Assembly: GCA_018257865.1 (NCBI GenBank)
Contig: JAEUBA010000068.1
Coordinates: 106,869-170,868 of the forward strand
DNA length: 64,000 nucleotides
Source: Stereocaulon alpinum
Taxonomy: Eukaryota; Ascomycota; Lecanoromycetes; Lecanorales; Stereocaulaceae
Direction of reading: 5' to 3'
Of the stretch, positions 26,898-38,402 are shown piece by piece. Within the stretch, counting starts at the first letter, position 1. Every line of letters begins with the position of its first letter. The position numbers were made by a program, and so were the translations under genes. The notes beneath the pieces were generated by a model. That model saw only the letters and a program-made list of their open reading frames with translations. It did not search any database and was not told the origin of the DNA.

Positions 26898-28925
26898 CAC
26901 ACACATAGTCGTGCTTTATCAGACTAAGCGTCACCCTGTTCAAGACGCAGAGCCCATCAAATACATCAACAATAAGATCATCCACACCATCAATATCAAA
27001 CATTGACCGCAGTCACTACCTATATCCATAATCGGCGTAAACTGGGATTCCGTTCCTGGTCCACCCATGTTGAATTGGGCCCAGTCCGTGAAGGCTAATG
27101 CGTCGTAGCTGAGGGTTGTACTTTGCTTGTAGAGAAGGGAGGAGCAGGTTGATTGATTGTAGATCCGAGACTGGGAAGGCGGTGGGGCTGGGGGAGGGTC
27201 TTTTTTCACGATTGGATAGGTGAGGTGGAGGGTAGGGGGGAGGGGAAGGATGTGGTGGGGAAGGCCGTGGTTGTGAGGAAGAAGAGGGATAAGCTAGGGG
27301 AGGAAGGGGGGGGATGCACTTTTGTGGGTGCTATAGCGGGGGCTTTAGTAGGAGGATGAGATATCTTACTCTCAAATGAAGTGGAAAGTGATTTTTCGGT
27401 CGTGTCGTGATCAAGGAAACGATGAAAATTGTATAGCAAAAGTTGAAAGGTTGAGGAGGTCTCGTTGCCCTTTTGTAACTCACGGTGTACGCCTCCATGT
27501 CTCGACTACAGGTGGATGCAGTGTTATTCTTTTCGTGGTCTTGTGGTGTTCTATGATCATGACTTTGATATGAAACATACACACTCTCAGTTCTTGTTGA
27601 TACCTATAAGAGGACAACAAAAACAATCGGGCTAGCCAATGGCACGTGCACTAATGTTTCACATACAGGCAAGTGGAGGGAGCGGTATCGGTGGCTCAGG
27701 CGGCGGGTAAAACATGTTTCATAGTAGCGAAACATTTTCTACATGCCAGGACACATAATGCGTTTTACCACCAATCTCTTTCTTGATTTGCGAGAAGTTC
27801 TGACAATCAACCTCAATTGCGCCGATGGAGATGAACTAATTCGTGAGTAGATATTGAAGCATCGATGAACTCGGAGTTGGGTTGAAGGGTATTAAGGTGG
27901 CGGTGGCGGTTGGGCAGCTGCATACGTCGGCGTTGGGTGCGGTGAGTCATTAGTGGAGAAGTTTGGAGTATGGGCTGCTTCATAATGGTACCTTAAAGCT
28001 GCGTCTGCATGTTCATCGAATTTTCAAGGTTTGTCAATATTGACAAGGACATCTATCGTCGAATTGAAGTACGTATGCTTTCCTATGAAGAAGGTGACAA
28101 AAATCTACAGCGACTTGGCTCTAAAGTGGCAATGAAATTCAACCTACGGATATGATTTGGGTCGGAAACCCCCCATTTTGGAGTAAAGCAGAGCTGAGAA
28201 GACTTGCTCCGAGCGTAAGTGGACTTGCTGAGTGATGCCCCCAATCGGAAATCAGTGGTCATCTGCAGGCTTGGCTGATATTTGGAATGTGCATCATGCC
28301 GCTCTATGGGGATCCTCGGAACCCTCTTCTGCTAGGTCCTATCAACCTCCTCATGACCTCTCCAAAGTGTTCCGTTCATCTTCCCACAACGAGCAGGTGC
28401 TCATCTTCAGACAATGTCTGTTATATAATTCAAAGTTTCCCAAGTATGACCAGAGCACATATCAGCAAGGCTAGCGTGGTCAATGTCATCAATGTAGGAG
28501 GCGGAAGATTTGATATAGATGCCGCACTGAAGGCCGGTGATGCAATTGTCGCCATGACTCGTGGGATTGAGAGAAAGAGGGCGGGAGTCGGAGTACGATT
28601 AGCTGCAGGAGACGGGGCCGACCGTGGAGGGAGAGTAGTGTCTCTTGTCGTTTTGGTAGGAGGTGGTGAACGCGAAACGGAAGCGGAAGGCAGGAAGAGT
28701 AACTGTGGTAGCTATCAGGGTGGGTAGATGTGGTCTAAAAATTGCTCATTGCTTGGCTCTGGAAACGTGGGATCGGATCTTTGGCGTGGGGTTTAAGCGC
28801 TGCTGGATGACTTGTGACAAGCGTTGTCTACCGCTAGAGGAATGATTCGGCCGAGTTGATCTTCGGCGAATCCTAGACGTGGTGATTATTTCCCTCCACT
28901 TACCACGCCCTGTTGTACCGTCAGC
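26898..28925. other. 2 kb with no confident gene
   Basis: Minus-strand ORFs at 27439-27206 (Pro/Ser/Thr-rich) and 27209-26940 (includes a protein-like stretch LSYDALAFTDWAQF) could be parts of a small gene. The frames do not join with convincing splice sites, and one overlaps the STAND 3' end. A G-rich purine tract lies at about 27219-27360. The 28287-28727 (+) ORF is repetitive in Gly/Arg and looks spurious. Confidence 0.35.
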
Positions 28926-29385
28926 TTACACAATCTTGTCGATCATCACGCCGCCTTCCACTTTAGTGATGACCTGTTTCGGCCGCCCCTGCGTGATACG
29001 GTGTTTTGCTAGGTATGAGCTCCAGTCGAATAGTCGCGTCAACGATATTTCTCAGTCCTACATTCATCCTTCCCATTCAGGGCGTTTCATGCTGATTGTC
29101 TCGGCCAAGCTGACACTTACCTTGCATATTGCAATTGGATACGAGGTCCAATGACGTATATATAACTCCGAAGCCATAGTCGAGAACACTGCAGGGTCCA
29201 GTGTCGAATAAGCGTCCTTCGCTCGGCTGTTCTGCAGCAGGAAGCGCGCGTCGGTTCTTCTTCTCGGAATGTTTCAGGTGAAGCACAAGCACGGATAAAG
29301 CCAGACCGCTTGCGCCGAACCGTAAGAGGATGGCCAATGCAATTTGTAGACCTCTCTGTATGGTAATATCTGCAAGTAAGATCAT
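28926..29385 (-). CDS. Possible small membrane protein or gene fragment
   Basis: The minus-strand frame from 29385 contains one hydrophobic segment (about LQIALAILLRFGASGLALSV) followed by a basic cluster and VLDYGFGVIYTSLDLVSNC. A canonical donor GTAAGT follows at about 29132, and the sequence resumes after an acceptor near 29066 in a frame reading FDWSSYLAKHRITQGRPKQV, ending at TAA 28926. An acceptor (CTTGCAG) also precedes the first frame, so the true start may lie upstream. I do not recognise the family. It may be a small intact gene, part of a larger one, or a relic. Confidence 0.3.
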
Positions 29386-30545
29386 CGTGATATGGGGTGG
29401 CGTTACGGCACCAAGGCCTGTGGAAGGCGGAAGGCCAGAATATAAGAAGGGGGCTGTTGCTCAGGTTCGACCCCAGTCACACACTGCCGCCAAGAACCAT
29501 ATCCAGACGTACCTCATCTGTCCTAACTGGAAATATTTCATAAGCCTCCCAAGATGCTTCTACAGAGAGTGAGTCCCGTGAATATTTCAGTCTTTAAGCA
29601 AAGTGCTGAACGTTTGCCAGTTCCTCATTGCTGCTCTATACGCAACCATGGCCGCAGCCAAGCCATTCTACCCATATACAAATGGTACCCTGCCAGCTCT
29701 GCCATCCGGTACACTTTCTCCACCCCAACAGACTGGATCGGGACTTCGACTTCGTGATGTTTGATACGACGATTATTATGTTGTTGTTTCCCGGGGCATA
29801 GACTTGAAGAATTCTGAGGGATCATGTACTTTAGACACATACGAGTTCAAATCAACCTAAAGTTTCTAGCGCAAGAATAGACGTTTTAGTCGTTCGTGTC
29901 TTTGTCTTACAACGGTCATTCGTCAAGTACACTGCCTGGGTTTCCGTGGATGCACCAATAGATAGAGACGATCCAACTCAAGACTCTAGAAAGCTGCCAA
30001 GTGTAGAATTTCCACACGTTGTGCATTTATGTATTTGGAAAAGACGAATGTCAGGTTCTAACCCATTCCACATTTTGACAGACGGTGAGCGGTAGATGAA
30101 TGCAAATCCACAGGAGCGGAATTATGCTTCGCAAACAAGACCCGATAAGGAAGCGGTGAAGAAGCACGCTCCAGACTGTAGTAAGCAAGTAGATAGGATA
30201 CTCGACTTGAACAAATGTGGGATTTGCGAGCCAACGAGCCAAATCCACTGAAGTGGTAAAGAGCCAGCACCGCCGTTTCGCGTAAATACTGCATCATCAG
30301 CCCCGCCTCGCAAGTTGCTAGGGCTATTGAACTCACCGCTCATCATTTGAATAGATAAGGCCCGTGCTGGTTCTCCCGACACATTGGAATAAAGTTATGA
30401 CCTATGGAACGAGTATGTGTTCCCAGTGTGGAACACTTGTATGTTCCAGCGCAAATTGCCGTAAATCATTCTATACCATCAGAAAATCCGAGTGGTGACA
30501 GGTGCAGATTCATGTGACCGGAGCCAAGCATATTAGATTGGGGCT
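29386..30545. other. 1.2 kb intergenic, nothing supported
   Basis: Short overlapping ORFs on both strands without domain character. A TTCGACC motif near 29464 superficially recalls a tRNA T-arm, but no A-box or cloverleaf can be drawn around it. Confidence 0.4.
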
Positions 30546-31593
30546 TCATTGAAAGAGGCGAGAAAGCGCTTGTAAACCATAGTGCTCGCATATATCGCAC
30601 ATTGGACTCAATAATAATCGAAGTTCTTTCGGGCTGCTCTGAATGTCAGATTGGTAATAAGGTACCCTCGAAAACTGTCTTGCCATCTCTGTAGTCCATA
30701 GTACCTTTCTTCCGTACTTACCAGGGGTGAGCAGTAGTGGGCCCCTCTCTCGAACGACTTGGGCGGAAATCGATGTTAGAGCATGTTTCAGTATACTTTC
30801 GAGGCCGAAAACGGCCCCGCAGTCAATGAACAATTTGAAATGTCGTCTATCCCGAGTCTTCGTGCGGAATCAAACGCAGTGCTGTTGAGTGGTGACGGCC
30901 TGTTTCTTCTCGAACTTGGAGGATCACAGACGCTCCGCTTTGGGGGAAGAAATTTACTACAGCCTCGTTGTTTGACTCAACTGCCTTGAGCAAGCATGAT
31001 TTTCCGTGTTCATCATGTTCATCAAAACTTAGACTCTCGTGGCCAGAAAGTTTCAAAGTGAGCTCAAAGGCCCACTCCGACGTGTTCCTACGCCAGAGTC
31101 GAACAACAATCGAGGATCTTAGCTTATTTCGCATCTGTGCTTTCAGCGTCCACCAAATGATCGATTCCTACCACCAAAAATTCCCGTTGGACGAAGATCA
31201 GGGACCTCGAATATGTCGAAAAGTATCCTCACCATTCGCTCCGACCCTCTCTCCACCGCCAGATCCAAAGGGAAAATTAGGATCCGCGCCAAACCTCAAC
31301 AACAGACTTAGGATATCTTGATATCCGTAAGTGACTATGCATAAGGCGGTCACGACATCCCTTTATGCGACCGAGTGGTCCGGGTAAGAATGTAGGACAA
31401 TGCTCAACCCACCCAGCCAGTTAATCCCATACGCGCTTTTTGTTACACCTATCAGAATCCTCAATACTCGAACATCATGCTCTGAATATCCGCCATATCT
31501 GGTTCTTCTAGGCTGTGATATCGCGTGTTGTGGAAACCTAGTTCCCAAGACCGCAGCTACTAGTATCCTAATCCATTCCAAACACTTACTCAA
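30546..31593 (-). pseudogene. Ankyrin-repeat protein relic with RIP-like stop codons
   Basis: Reading the minus strand from 31593, one frame carries ankyrin-like repeats: DILSLLLRFGADPNF, then DEHGKSCLLKAVESNNEAVV. The frame is interrupted by TAA (31365-31363), TGA (31200-31198) and TAG (31170-31168), all in phase with the repeats on either side. Each stop can be derived from CAA, CGA or CAG by a single C-to-T change, the change RIP makes. A further frame switch near 30840 leads to FIDCGAVFGLESILKHAL, again ankyrin-like. The original gene was probably the repeat-rich C-terminal part of a larger STAND or ankyrin protein. I give no restored sequence. Introns could explain one interruption but not three in-phase stops within 200 nt. 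Confidence 0.65.
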
Positions 31594-32398
31594 TCAGAAT
31601 CGTAGATGGCCCCACAACTAGTCATGAGACCCAACAAGCGAGAACTTGGCACGCAGCAACAGAAGTGGCAGTTCATTGTCCAGATATCTATCTTCATTTG
31701 CAAGTATTTATTCAGCCAATTCGTTCAGCACGTTCGTTACGTCTAGCAGTCATTCGGTTCTACCTCCGTCTTAAATGCAGCACGCTTGCACTTGCTATCC
31801 TTCCACTGTCTCTTGACCGACGCTCTTACCCCTATATCTTTACATTGAGCTTCGAGGATTACAGGTAGATAGGTTTTTTTTAGGAAGCAAAAACCAATGA
31901 TAGTATTGAGTGAGTAGATGAGAGTTAAGATCCAGAATATCTAGCGCTAGCTAAGGTATTATACTATCCTATTACTAAAGAGGAGACCGAGCGTGGGACC
32001 CAGGAGAGGACTGAGTAGGCATTGATTGAATACACCATTAGAGAACCTTAGCTATTATACGTGCCTCGTTTAGCGCTATGCAACGTAGAGATGTAGCCTA
32101 AGATCAAGATCCATTTATGAAGTGGGTGAAGAGAAGTGGCTGATTGTCAAGGATTATAAGCGTTGGTAGCAACGGATGAAGATGCCGGCATCGATGTGGT
32201 GTGCTTTCAAATTGTTGGTTAGAGAGGTCAATCCAACAAAAATACTATATCTACTCCTTGTGGGCTAGAAGATCTAGGAAAGGGCATGATATGCCCCTGC
32301 ACGGGGTTTGGGCTTGAAAAGTTGAATTCCGCAATCAGTCTCTGTGAAGAACTATGAAAGGAACATGGCCCTGAGCACTCTGACTTGGTACTATCTCT

Positions 32399-33921
32399 CT
32401 AGGTCAGAGGGGACAAGAGGCCATTGCGAGTAACAAAGGAGATATCCAGCAATCTTCGTGCGATATCTCCCACCAAGCTATGAGCAATGGGTGCGGCGTG
32501 AGCCCCAATAAGATTGACGCCATTGCAGTAGAAGTGAACGCCTCTTGTCATAGAGTCTATAACCTCTATAGTAGCTTCTAGTGTAGGAGAGATCCACATT
32601 GACACCACCGACTGGGTTATGCGGTTAACGAATTGGCGAGAGGAGGGCATTCGTAAGTGGAAGACTGATGCAGTACGGTTTGTGCTCTTGACTGGTCGCT
32701 TCGACCACTATTTGTGATCTGTTGTCTCCACCCCTTGAAGGGAACACGAATCCTGATACGTTCCATCAGAGTCGGCCTTAGTATTGCGAGACCAAAGGCT
32801 ACCCCACTTCCATAAGGACGAGAACCTTGTGGGCGATTTAGAGGGGGTCCACATGATAATGTATAAAGCAGACGCCCAAATACTGCTTGATAATGAAATT
32901 CGTCGCTTGGACGAAGAGCATTCTATCACGTTTCAACGCCCTCTGTCATTGCCCGAAGAACGCCTTGCCAGCCGATAGTGCCGTTCTTCGCCTTGTTGAT
33001 ATTGGATCGGAACTCTGTCATGCTGCTTTTACGTCTGGACGCAGTGACACGAAGTATGACTTTGGCTAATGTCTTGCCCAAGGATAGGGCCATAGTTGAG
33101 CACGCTTGTTCGTGACCAGCTGCGGAGACCAGGAGAGCTCTTGACATTCACTCAGTCGTATCTTGTTCCAGTATGTATACCACAAAGAATCGGAGGTAGG
33201 TTGAAGGCCTCAGTACAGCGCGAATGTACGATGGCCTGTGCTGTAGCTCTAGTACATTGTGAAACGCCTTCTTGGTGAGCGATCGCTTGAGAGTGTGCAG
33301 GTCATTTTGAGGAGAGAAAGAGAGTCAGTTCGAGAGGGGATTGTTCATGGGAAGTAACACCTCTAGAACAAAGTCGTTCAAACACGCAGATTGCAAGGCC
33401 TTCAACGCTAGATAGTCATCAAAGCAACATGATGCATGTACAGAAAGCTGTGTATTGAACTCGAGCCAAATATCCCATGGCACTTTCTGAAGATCATATT
33501 CTTGAAGAGTCAGTATTCCTGATACATAACGAAGGACGTAAGGTAACGCATCATCATTGAAAACGTCGACGGTCCACATTCCGGAGCCGCATTGCGAGTA
33601 CATTTGTATCAGATGCCTTGATTGCGCTTTTTGCGTCCATGCTGTTGATCAAGAGCAGCTGGCATCTTGTATCTGTCCCTCATTCACTGGTAATGAAGTT
33701 TCATAATTTCGGTCACATGATTGCTTAAATGACGCAGTGAGCTGTATTGCAATGTAGGCGGAACACAAAGGGTGTGAGATAGAGAACGACTTTTCAGATC
33801 CCCTTCGCTTACAGCCCGACTCAATCGATACGGATTTATGCAATCGTTGCCGTAGTTTCCGTAGACTCTGCTTGAAGCCGTGCGGCTGCTCAAGCAGGGC
33901 GAACAGACCCAAAAGGAGCAC
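32399..33921 (-). pseudogene. Degenerate minus-strand coding sequence, family uncertain
   Basis: ORFs at 33921-33649, 33603-33325 and 33147-32926 lie in the same reading frame on the minus strand, separated by stops. Those at 32929-32708 and 32650-32399 continue in another frame. Protein-like stretches include QKVPWDIWLEFNTQLSVHA, ALLVSAAGHEQACSTMALS and VGDIARRLLD, the last two weakly ankyrin- or Sel1-like. Together with the ankyrin relic just downstream they may be one large decayed gene. The evidence is only frame continuity and composition. Confidence 0.25.
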
Positions 33922-36834
33922 TCACTTCTTCGAGATGCATGCCATGCATCTCATAGCTACCAGCTATGTTGCAGTGCTATCATCTAGAGGGACAAAATAT
34001 GGCGATTGGATTGACCTAGTACTAAAACGAGTGGATTACTGGAAAGAGCCAATCGCGAGCTTTCATCGGGAGAGCTCGATGGCACCCTTCCAGAGCGTAG
34101 GAGAATATCTCCCATTTCGACAAAGAGTTTCGGAGCCCTTCAATTGTCTTCACTTGAGTTGCGTACGGCAATGCTTTTCGCTCCATAGAATAGTGATAGC
34201 AAGGAGAAGTCGCCTAGCATACTCCGTAATCGTTGGTGGCATGAACATGGAACAGCCTCCACGGTCTGCACCTGGCTCTTCAGAAGTCATAACAGCCAAT
34301 GACTAAACGAACGTAAGACACAGAGAGTATGAAAACATCCCGTCTGATGATAATCATTAACAAGGAGAGGAAACTCGTCAACATTCAGAGAAAAGTTCAC
34401 ACTGCCCCAGAAGGGCCCCTGGAAGTGAGCCCCGGAGCCGCCCGGAGATACCCCAACACTCGGATACTTCCTAGGCCTACAATAATGTTCCCCAGGGGAT
34501 AAGTAGGCCTACACGGAGTCTCTCGCCCTCTATACCGTCGTATGGCCTCTAGAGTATACGGTGGGATTTACTACTGTATTGGTAAAGCCAGAGGGTGGTA
34601 GCCTAGGAAGACATTGGTGCCTGTAAGGTTCTGAATTACAATGGGGGCTCGCTTATGGGGCACCCCTACCTGGATAAGTGTGAACCTTTCTTGATGTTGA
34701 CGAGAGGAAGTCGCGAATGAGACGAGTCGGTTGAAGCTCGGAGCTCTCGGCCAAGGTCTTGGCAAGCCCCTGAGTCCAACACGCTGATACACGCAAGTAC
34801 TGTTTGAGCACCCACGGGACCATCCACTCAACTCTAACATGCATCTCTTCTCCCTACGTTTTTTTCGCTGTCAGTATGCCTTCAGTTACCAACCAGAGCG
34901 GTCAACGAGTCCTACACCTGGTCTCTGTTGCCAATGCTCCGCGCGAAGAAGCTTCGAGGCGCCTTTGCCCCCTAACCCGCCGCCCAAACAAGCGCTCTCG
35001 ATCTCAAATGGCGACAGTCCTTTGACGCTGACCAACTCGATCAGGTCGATTTCTGCATTGGACCTAATTTGACGTAACCTTGATACATCTGCACAGTTCA
35101 ACGACAGATCAATGGCTCCAAACCCGTGCCTTCAGCTCTCCATCGAGCACTCCTTACCTCCGACCTATGCGAAGCACAAGAGCTAGAGGATACCGGCGAT
35201 CAAGGTTGGAATAAGGTTGCAACTGGTGTCAGATGTCACCGGAGTGTGCCTCCTTGTTCGGGTGTTCTGAACACGTGGGGCCGAATCTGTCAGCTTGGTG
35301 CCCGGTCGTACTCGGGAACGAGCTTTGGAAATGGGTGACTGCATAAGGTGTCAGCTTCGAAGACGACGACAAGAAGGTCGTCCTCAGGCATGCCAGTGTC
35401 ACCACATCCACCACACCAATCCTTGGTGGACTTTCTCCTGGTTCGCAAGCATAGAAACCCCTCTGAAATCACACCCATGTAATCGCTTTACGAACAGTAC
35501 TCAAAGATCCTCCTGACAAAAAAGACTTCATACCACTTACCTCAGCCAGCTCCTACCGGCGCTAGAGAACTTGATCATTATTGCTGATATGCCGTGGGAA
35601 TCGCAACGAATGCTCTCTCTCCCGCAAGAAGAGTCAGACACGGAAAGAGAATACGAGACTCGACCACGAGAGCATCAACACTCTCGGGCCCTTGCCTGTT
35701 CTGCGTCGTTGAAGCTGGTGCCAGCAAATGGAAGGAAGCTTTATCGGCGAAGTGCATTGCCTTGGATCCATGCCGCAACAGGGTTACAAAAGGACCTGCG
35801 CTTTCGAGTAGCACACTTCCGCAACATCATGGTCAAGAAAGGCAACCCCCACTGATGGTTGCGCAAGGCAGGTGCACCTGATGCAAGTTGCTGGACGGTA
35901 CCACGACTCTATAACCGTGGATGCGACAGTCTAGCGGATAAGAAGGGTCACGCATGATCAGAACGGGAATCGCGGCAATCTTGATTGCTAAGGGTGCTGT
36001 TCCCGTGCTGCAGATAAGCAAAAGTGACACCAGATTCGCCCAATGGCAAGTGGCAGACTGCTTGCTGGAGAAGAGATGGGGAGACTACAATGGACCGCGA
36101 CATTGACTGGGTTCGGAGAGCCCAAAGATGTTGCTCTTTCTACGTGCCTTTGCAATTGGCCAACGAATGGGATCCCAGCACTTGCGCGTGGAAACGTTCG
36201 TGGATCTTGGCATCCATATCTGACAGCGGGAATGTACCTACACGGAATAGCAGGCGCCCTGGCACTCATGGTGAAGATTTGCCGCCATGTGAGATTGAAG
36301 AAGCAATGACAATCCATGGCAAGTCCCGATGGAGAATGTCATGACTGAGGTTACCTTGAAATATGAGAGACGTGCTAGGGTGCCAAGCTGCACCACGAGG
36401 AAACGCCGCTGGTGGCTCAGCCCGCTCTCCGACCAACAGTCGCGATCGCCGATTCCGACCCAAAGGCCTGTTTTACAATAACGATAATGTAGGGAAATCC
36501 CTGAGTGAGCCCAGACTCAATAAGTGGCTGGCCTTTCGCGATCCCGCAGTTGGGTCAGATGCCGCTGCAGCGAGACGTATGCTACATGAACGCAACAGAT
36601 GATTACTCCTCTCACAACGTGGGCTCAACATTCGCTCTGCTCAGGCCAGCCCTGCATACAGCTTTCCTAAGGCCTATTAGCGCTGACATTCACGAAGCAG
36701 CCATGTTCATCCCCACCCGCGGGAAAAGGATTCCTGATCCTACAAGCCGCTCTCGCATTGGCGGCCATCGTCTCAACGTGCACGGGCAGCCACATCAGCC
36801 AAGCAGGTCCTTGCACGTGTGAAACCACATGCAA

Positions 36835-36888
36835 TGCTGACTGCTGACTGCTGACTGCTGACTGCTGACTGCTGACTGCTGACTGCTG
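36835..36888 (+). repeat. Heptanucleotide tandem repeat (TGCTGAC)x7
   Basis: Seven perfect copies of TGCTGAC followed by a partial copy. On the minus strand the unit is GTCAGCA. It sits in non-coding DNA about 1.5 kb upstream of the oxidase gene. Closely following, at about 36931-36957, a CGCCCCTCT unit is repeated three times. Confidence 0.95.
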
Positions 36889-37561
36889 GACATCACGTGC
36901 GATGAAGCTAACAGCCTTACTATATCCAACCCCTCTCGCCCCTCTCGCCCCTCTCCAGTGCAGGATGGCACGCACGAAGCAGGGTGCAATGTGTCTAGCC
37001 GAGATTGGACGATAAGCGGAGGACAAGCGAACAACACACTTGGCTGGCGATGCTCGGAGCAGGCATATCTGGATCACAGAGCAGCGTGTGGATGGAAAGA
37101 CTGCGAGCGGAGTAGACGGACTACCCACGTTAGCTTACTGTGGCTTGGGGGGGTCTGCACCCTAAATGTCTTGGGGTCCATGCGAGCCAAGAAGCTTGAT
37201 AGATCCTGCGAGGATCGACATGCTAGACCTTATCGGACACTAGCAGCACCAATAGGATGGGCCCCCCACTTGGTTCCTTCGGGATTTGCAATCTAAAATT
37301 ACATGCAAATGTCGAGAATTTCCGGTGGGCGGATCGATAGCAGCGCATGACAGTGTTGATCCAGGCCTCTCTTGATCAGGCTGCCAATCGCAACGACTCC
37401 GGTGACGAAATCTAGTCCGCGAATGGATGGTCGCTTGGTCCCACGCGATGACATTGGCTCATGGCAGGCGCTAAAAGTGTAAAAGCTCCACAGACGCAAT
37501 CATTCCCTTTTCCCTTTCTACCCCGCCATCATCCACGTCGCTCTCCCGAGTGTAACCTTCA

Positions 37562-37640
37562 GACAAAGTTGCCCTACCTGACCTAACCTGACCTTACCCT
37601 ACCTTACCCTACCTTACCTTACCCTTTATCCTTCCTTACC
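37562..37640 (+). repeat. Imperfect CCTTACC/CCTGACC pyrimidine-rich repeat
   Basis: Short units of the type CTGACCT and CCTTACC are repeated with small variations. Similar TACCTC/TTACC tracts occur at about 41340-41390 and 56680-56700, so this may be a general simple-sequence tendency of intergenic DNA here. Confidence 0.7.
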
Positions 37641-38402
37641 CTACATATGAACCTACATATGGAACTAAATTGACCAAAACCTGGCCGCGTTGACTTACCT
37701 TAGCCACTAGACCCGGACCCTGCTTTTACCATTTACCTTTTCCCTTTTCCCTTCGTCTTTCCTTCGTCAACGGCATCCTAATCGAGTCTGTTGCAATTTC
37801 ACTTCATTTATGGGTCACTCTACTCTTCTGGCGCGCCTGAAATGATTCGCTTGATATCTCTTGGCGTGACTTACATTCTGAATCAATATCTCTGGACCCC
37901 ACCTCATCTCGTCTATTGCTCTTGGTCCTGTTGATTATCTCGTGGACCCCATTCCCTTGATGCATCTTGGCCGCTGACCAGCAAATGGCGCACCGCCTTG
38001 CTCAAGCTTTAGACTCAGGCTTACGAGAGCCGGACCTTCAATTGTCATGACCGGCATCCATCAGCCGGTTGGCCTGATAGAGAATCTTCCGGTTCGCTCT
38101 CGCCTCCGGGAGGCAGCACTTTCTTTACGAATAGCGGTCTACACATATCTAGTACTTTCGATAGTCTTGCAGATACGAGGCTAGCACGCTTGTTGAAGCT
38201 TGTCTTCTGAACATAACCCGGCCCCCATGATCCCCATTCTTGTTACTCATACCGGTCTGTGTACATCCTCATTTTCCGGCTCTGTTCTTATGTCTTGCAT
38301 TCCCTCATCCCTCACTCTTTTCCTTTCACTTTATCTTGTCATGAGCTAGGGTGCAGCCAAGCCATCAACATCACTCACTATACAACTAATCCTAATCTAA
38401 TC

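Larger units (their letters stand above)
33922..38402. other. 4.5 kb without an intact gene; flank of galactose oxidase
   Basis: ORFs up to about 150 aa overlap each other on both strands and show no domain structure. A plus-strand ORF near 35325 begins GDCIRCQLRRRR, which faintly recalls a Zn2Cys6 cluster but lacks the required cysteine spacing. A plus-strand ORF at 36043-36309 has a hydrophobic segment but no family. The last 0.8 kb before 38403 is pyrimidine-rich and probably holds the promoter of the oxidase gene. Confidence 0.4.

Noticed and set aside
29395..29500. tRNA-like T-arm word (GGTTCGACC)
   Set aside because: No matching A-box, acceptor stem or anticodon arm could be drawn; likely coincidence.
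33872..34306. 144-codon plus-strand ORF starting MKPCGCSSRANRPK
   Set aside because: Runs antisense to the decayed minus-strand frames, has no family traits and its sequence does not look selected.
35325..35420. Possible Zn2Cys6 zinc cluster (CIRCQLRRRR)
   Set aside because: Only the first two cysteines fit; the remaining spacing of a C6 cluster is absent and the frame ends soon after.
36835..36888. CRISPR-like array
   Set aside because: Seven-base units without spacers in a fungal genome; a simple tandem repeat.
37562..37640. Interstitial telomere repeat
   Set aside because: Units are CCTTACC/CCTGACC-like and irregular, not TTAGGG/CCCTAA.
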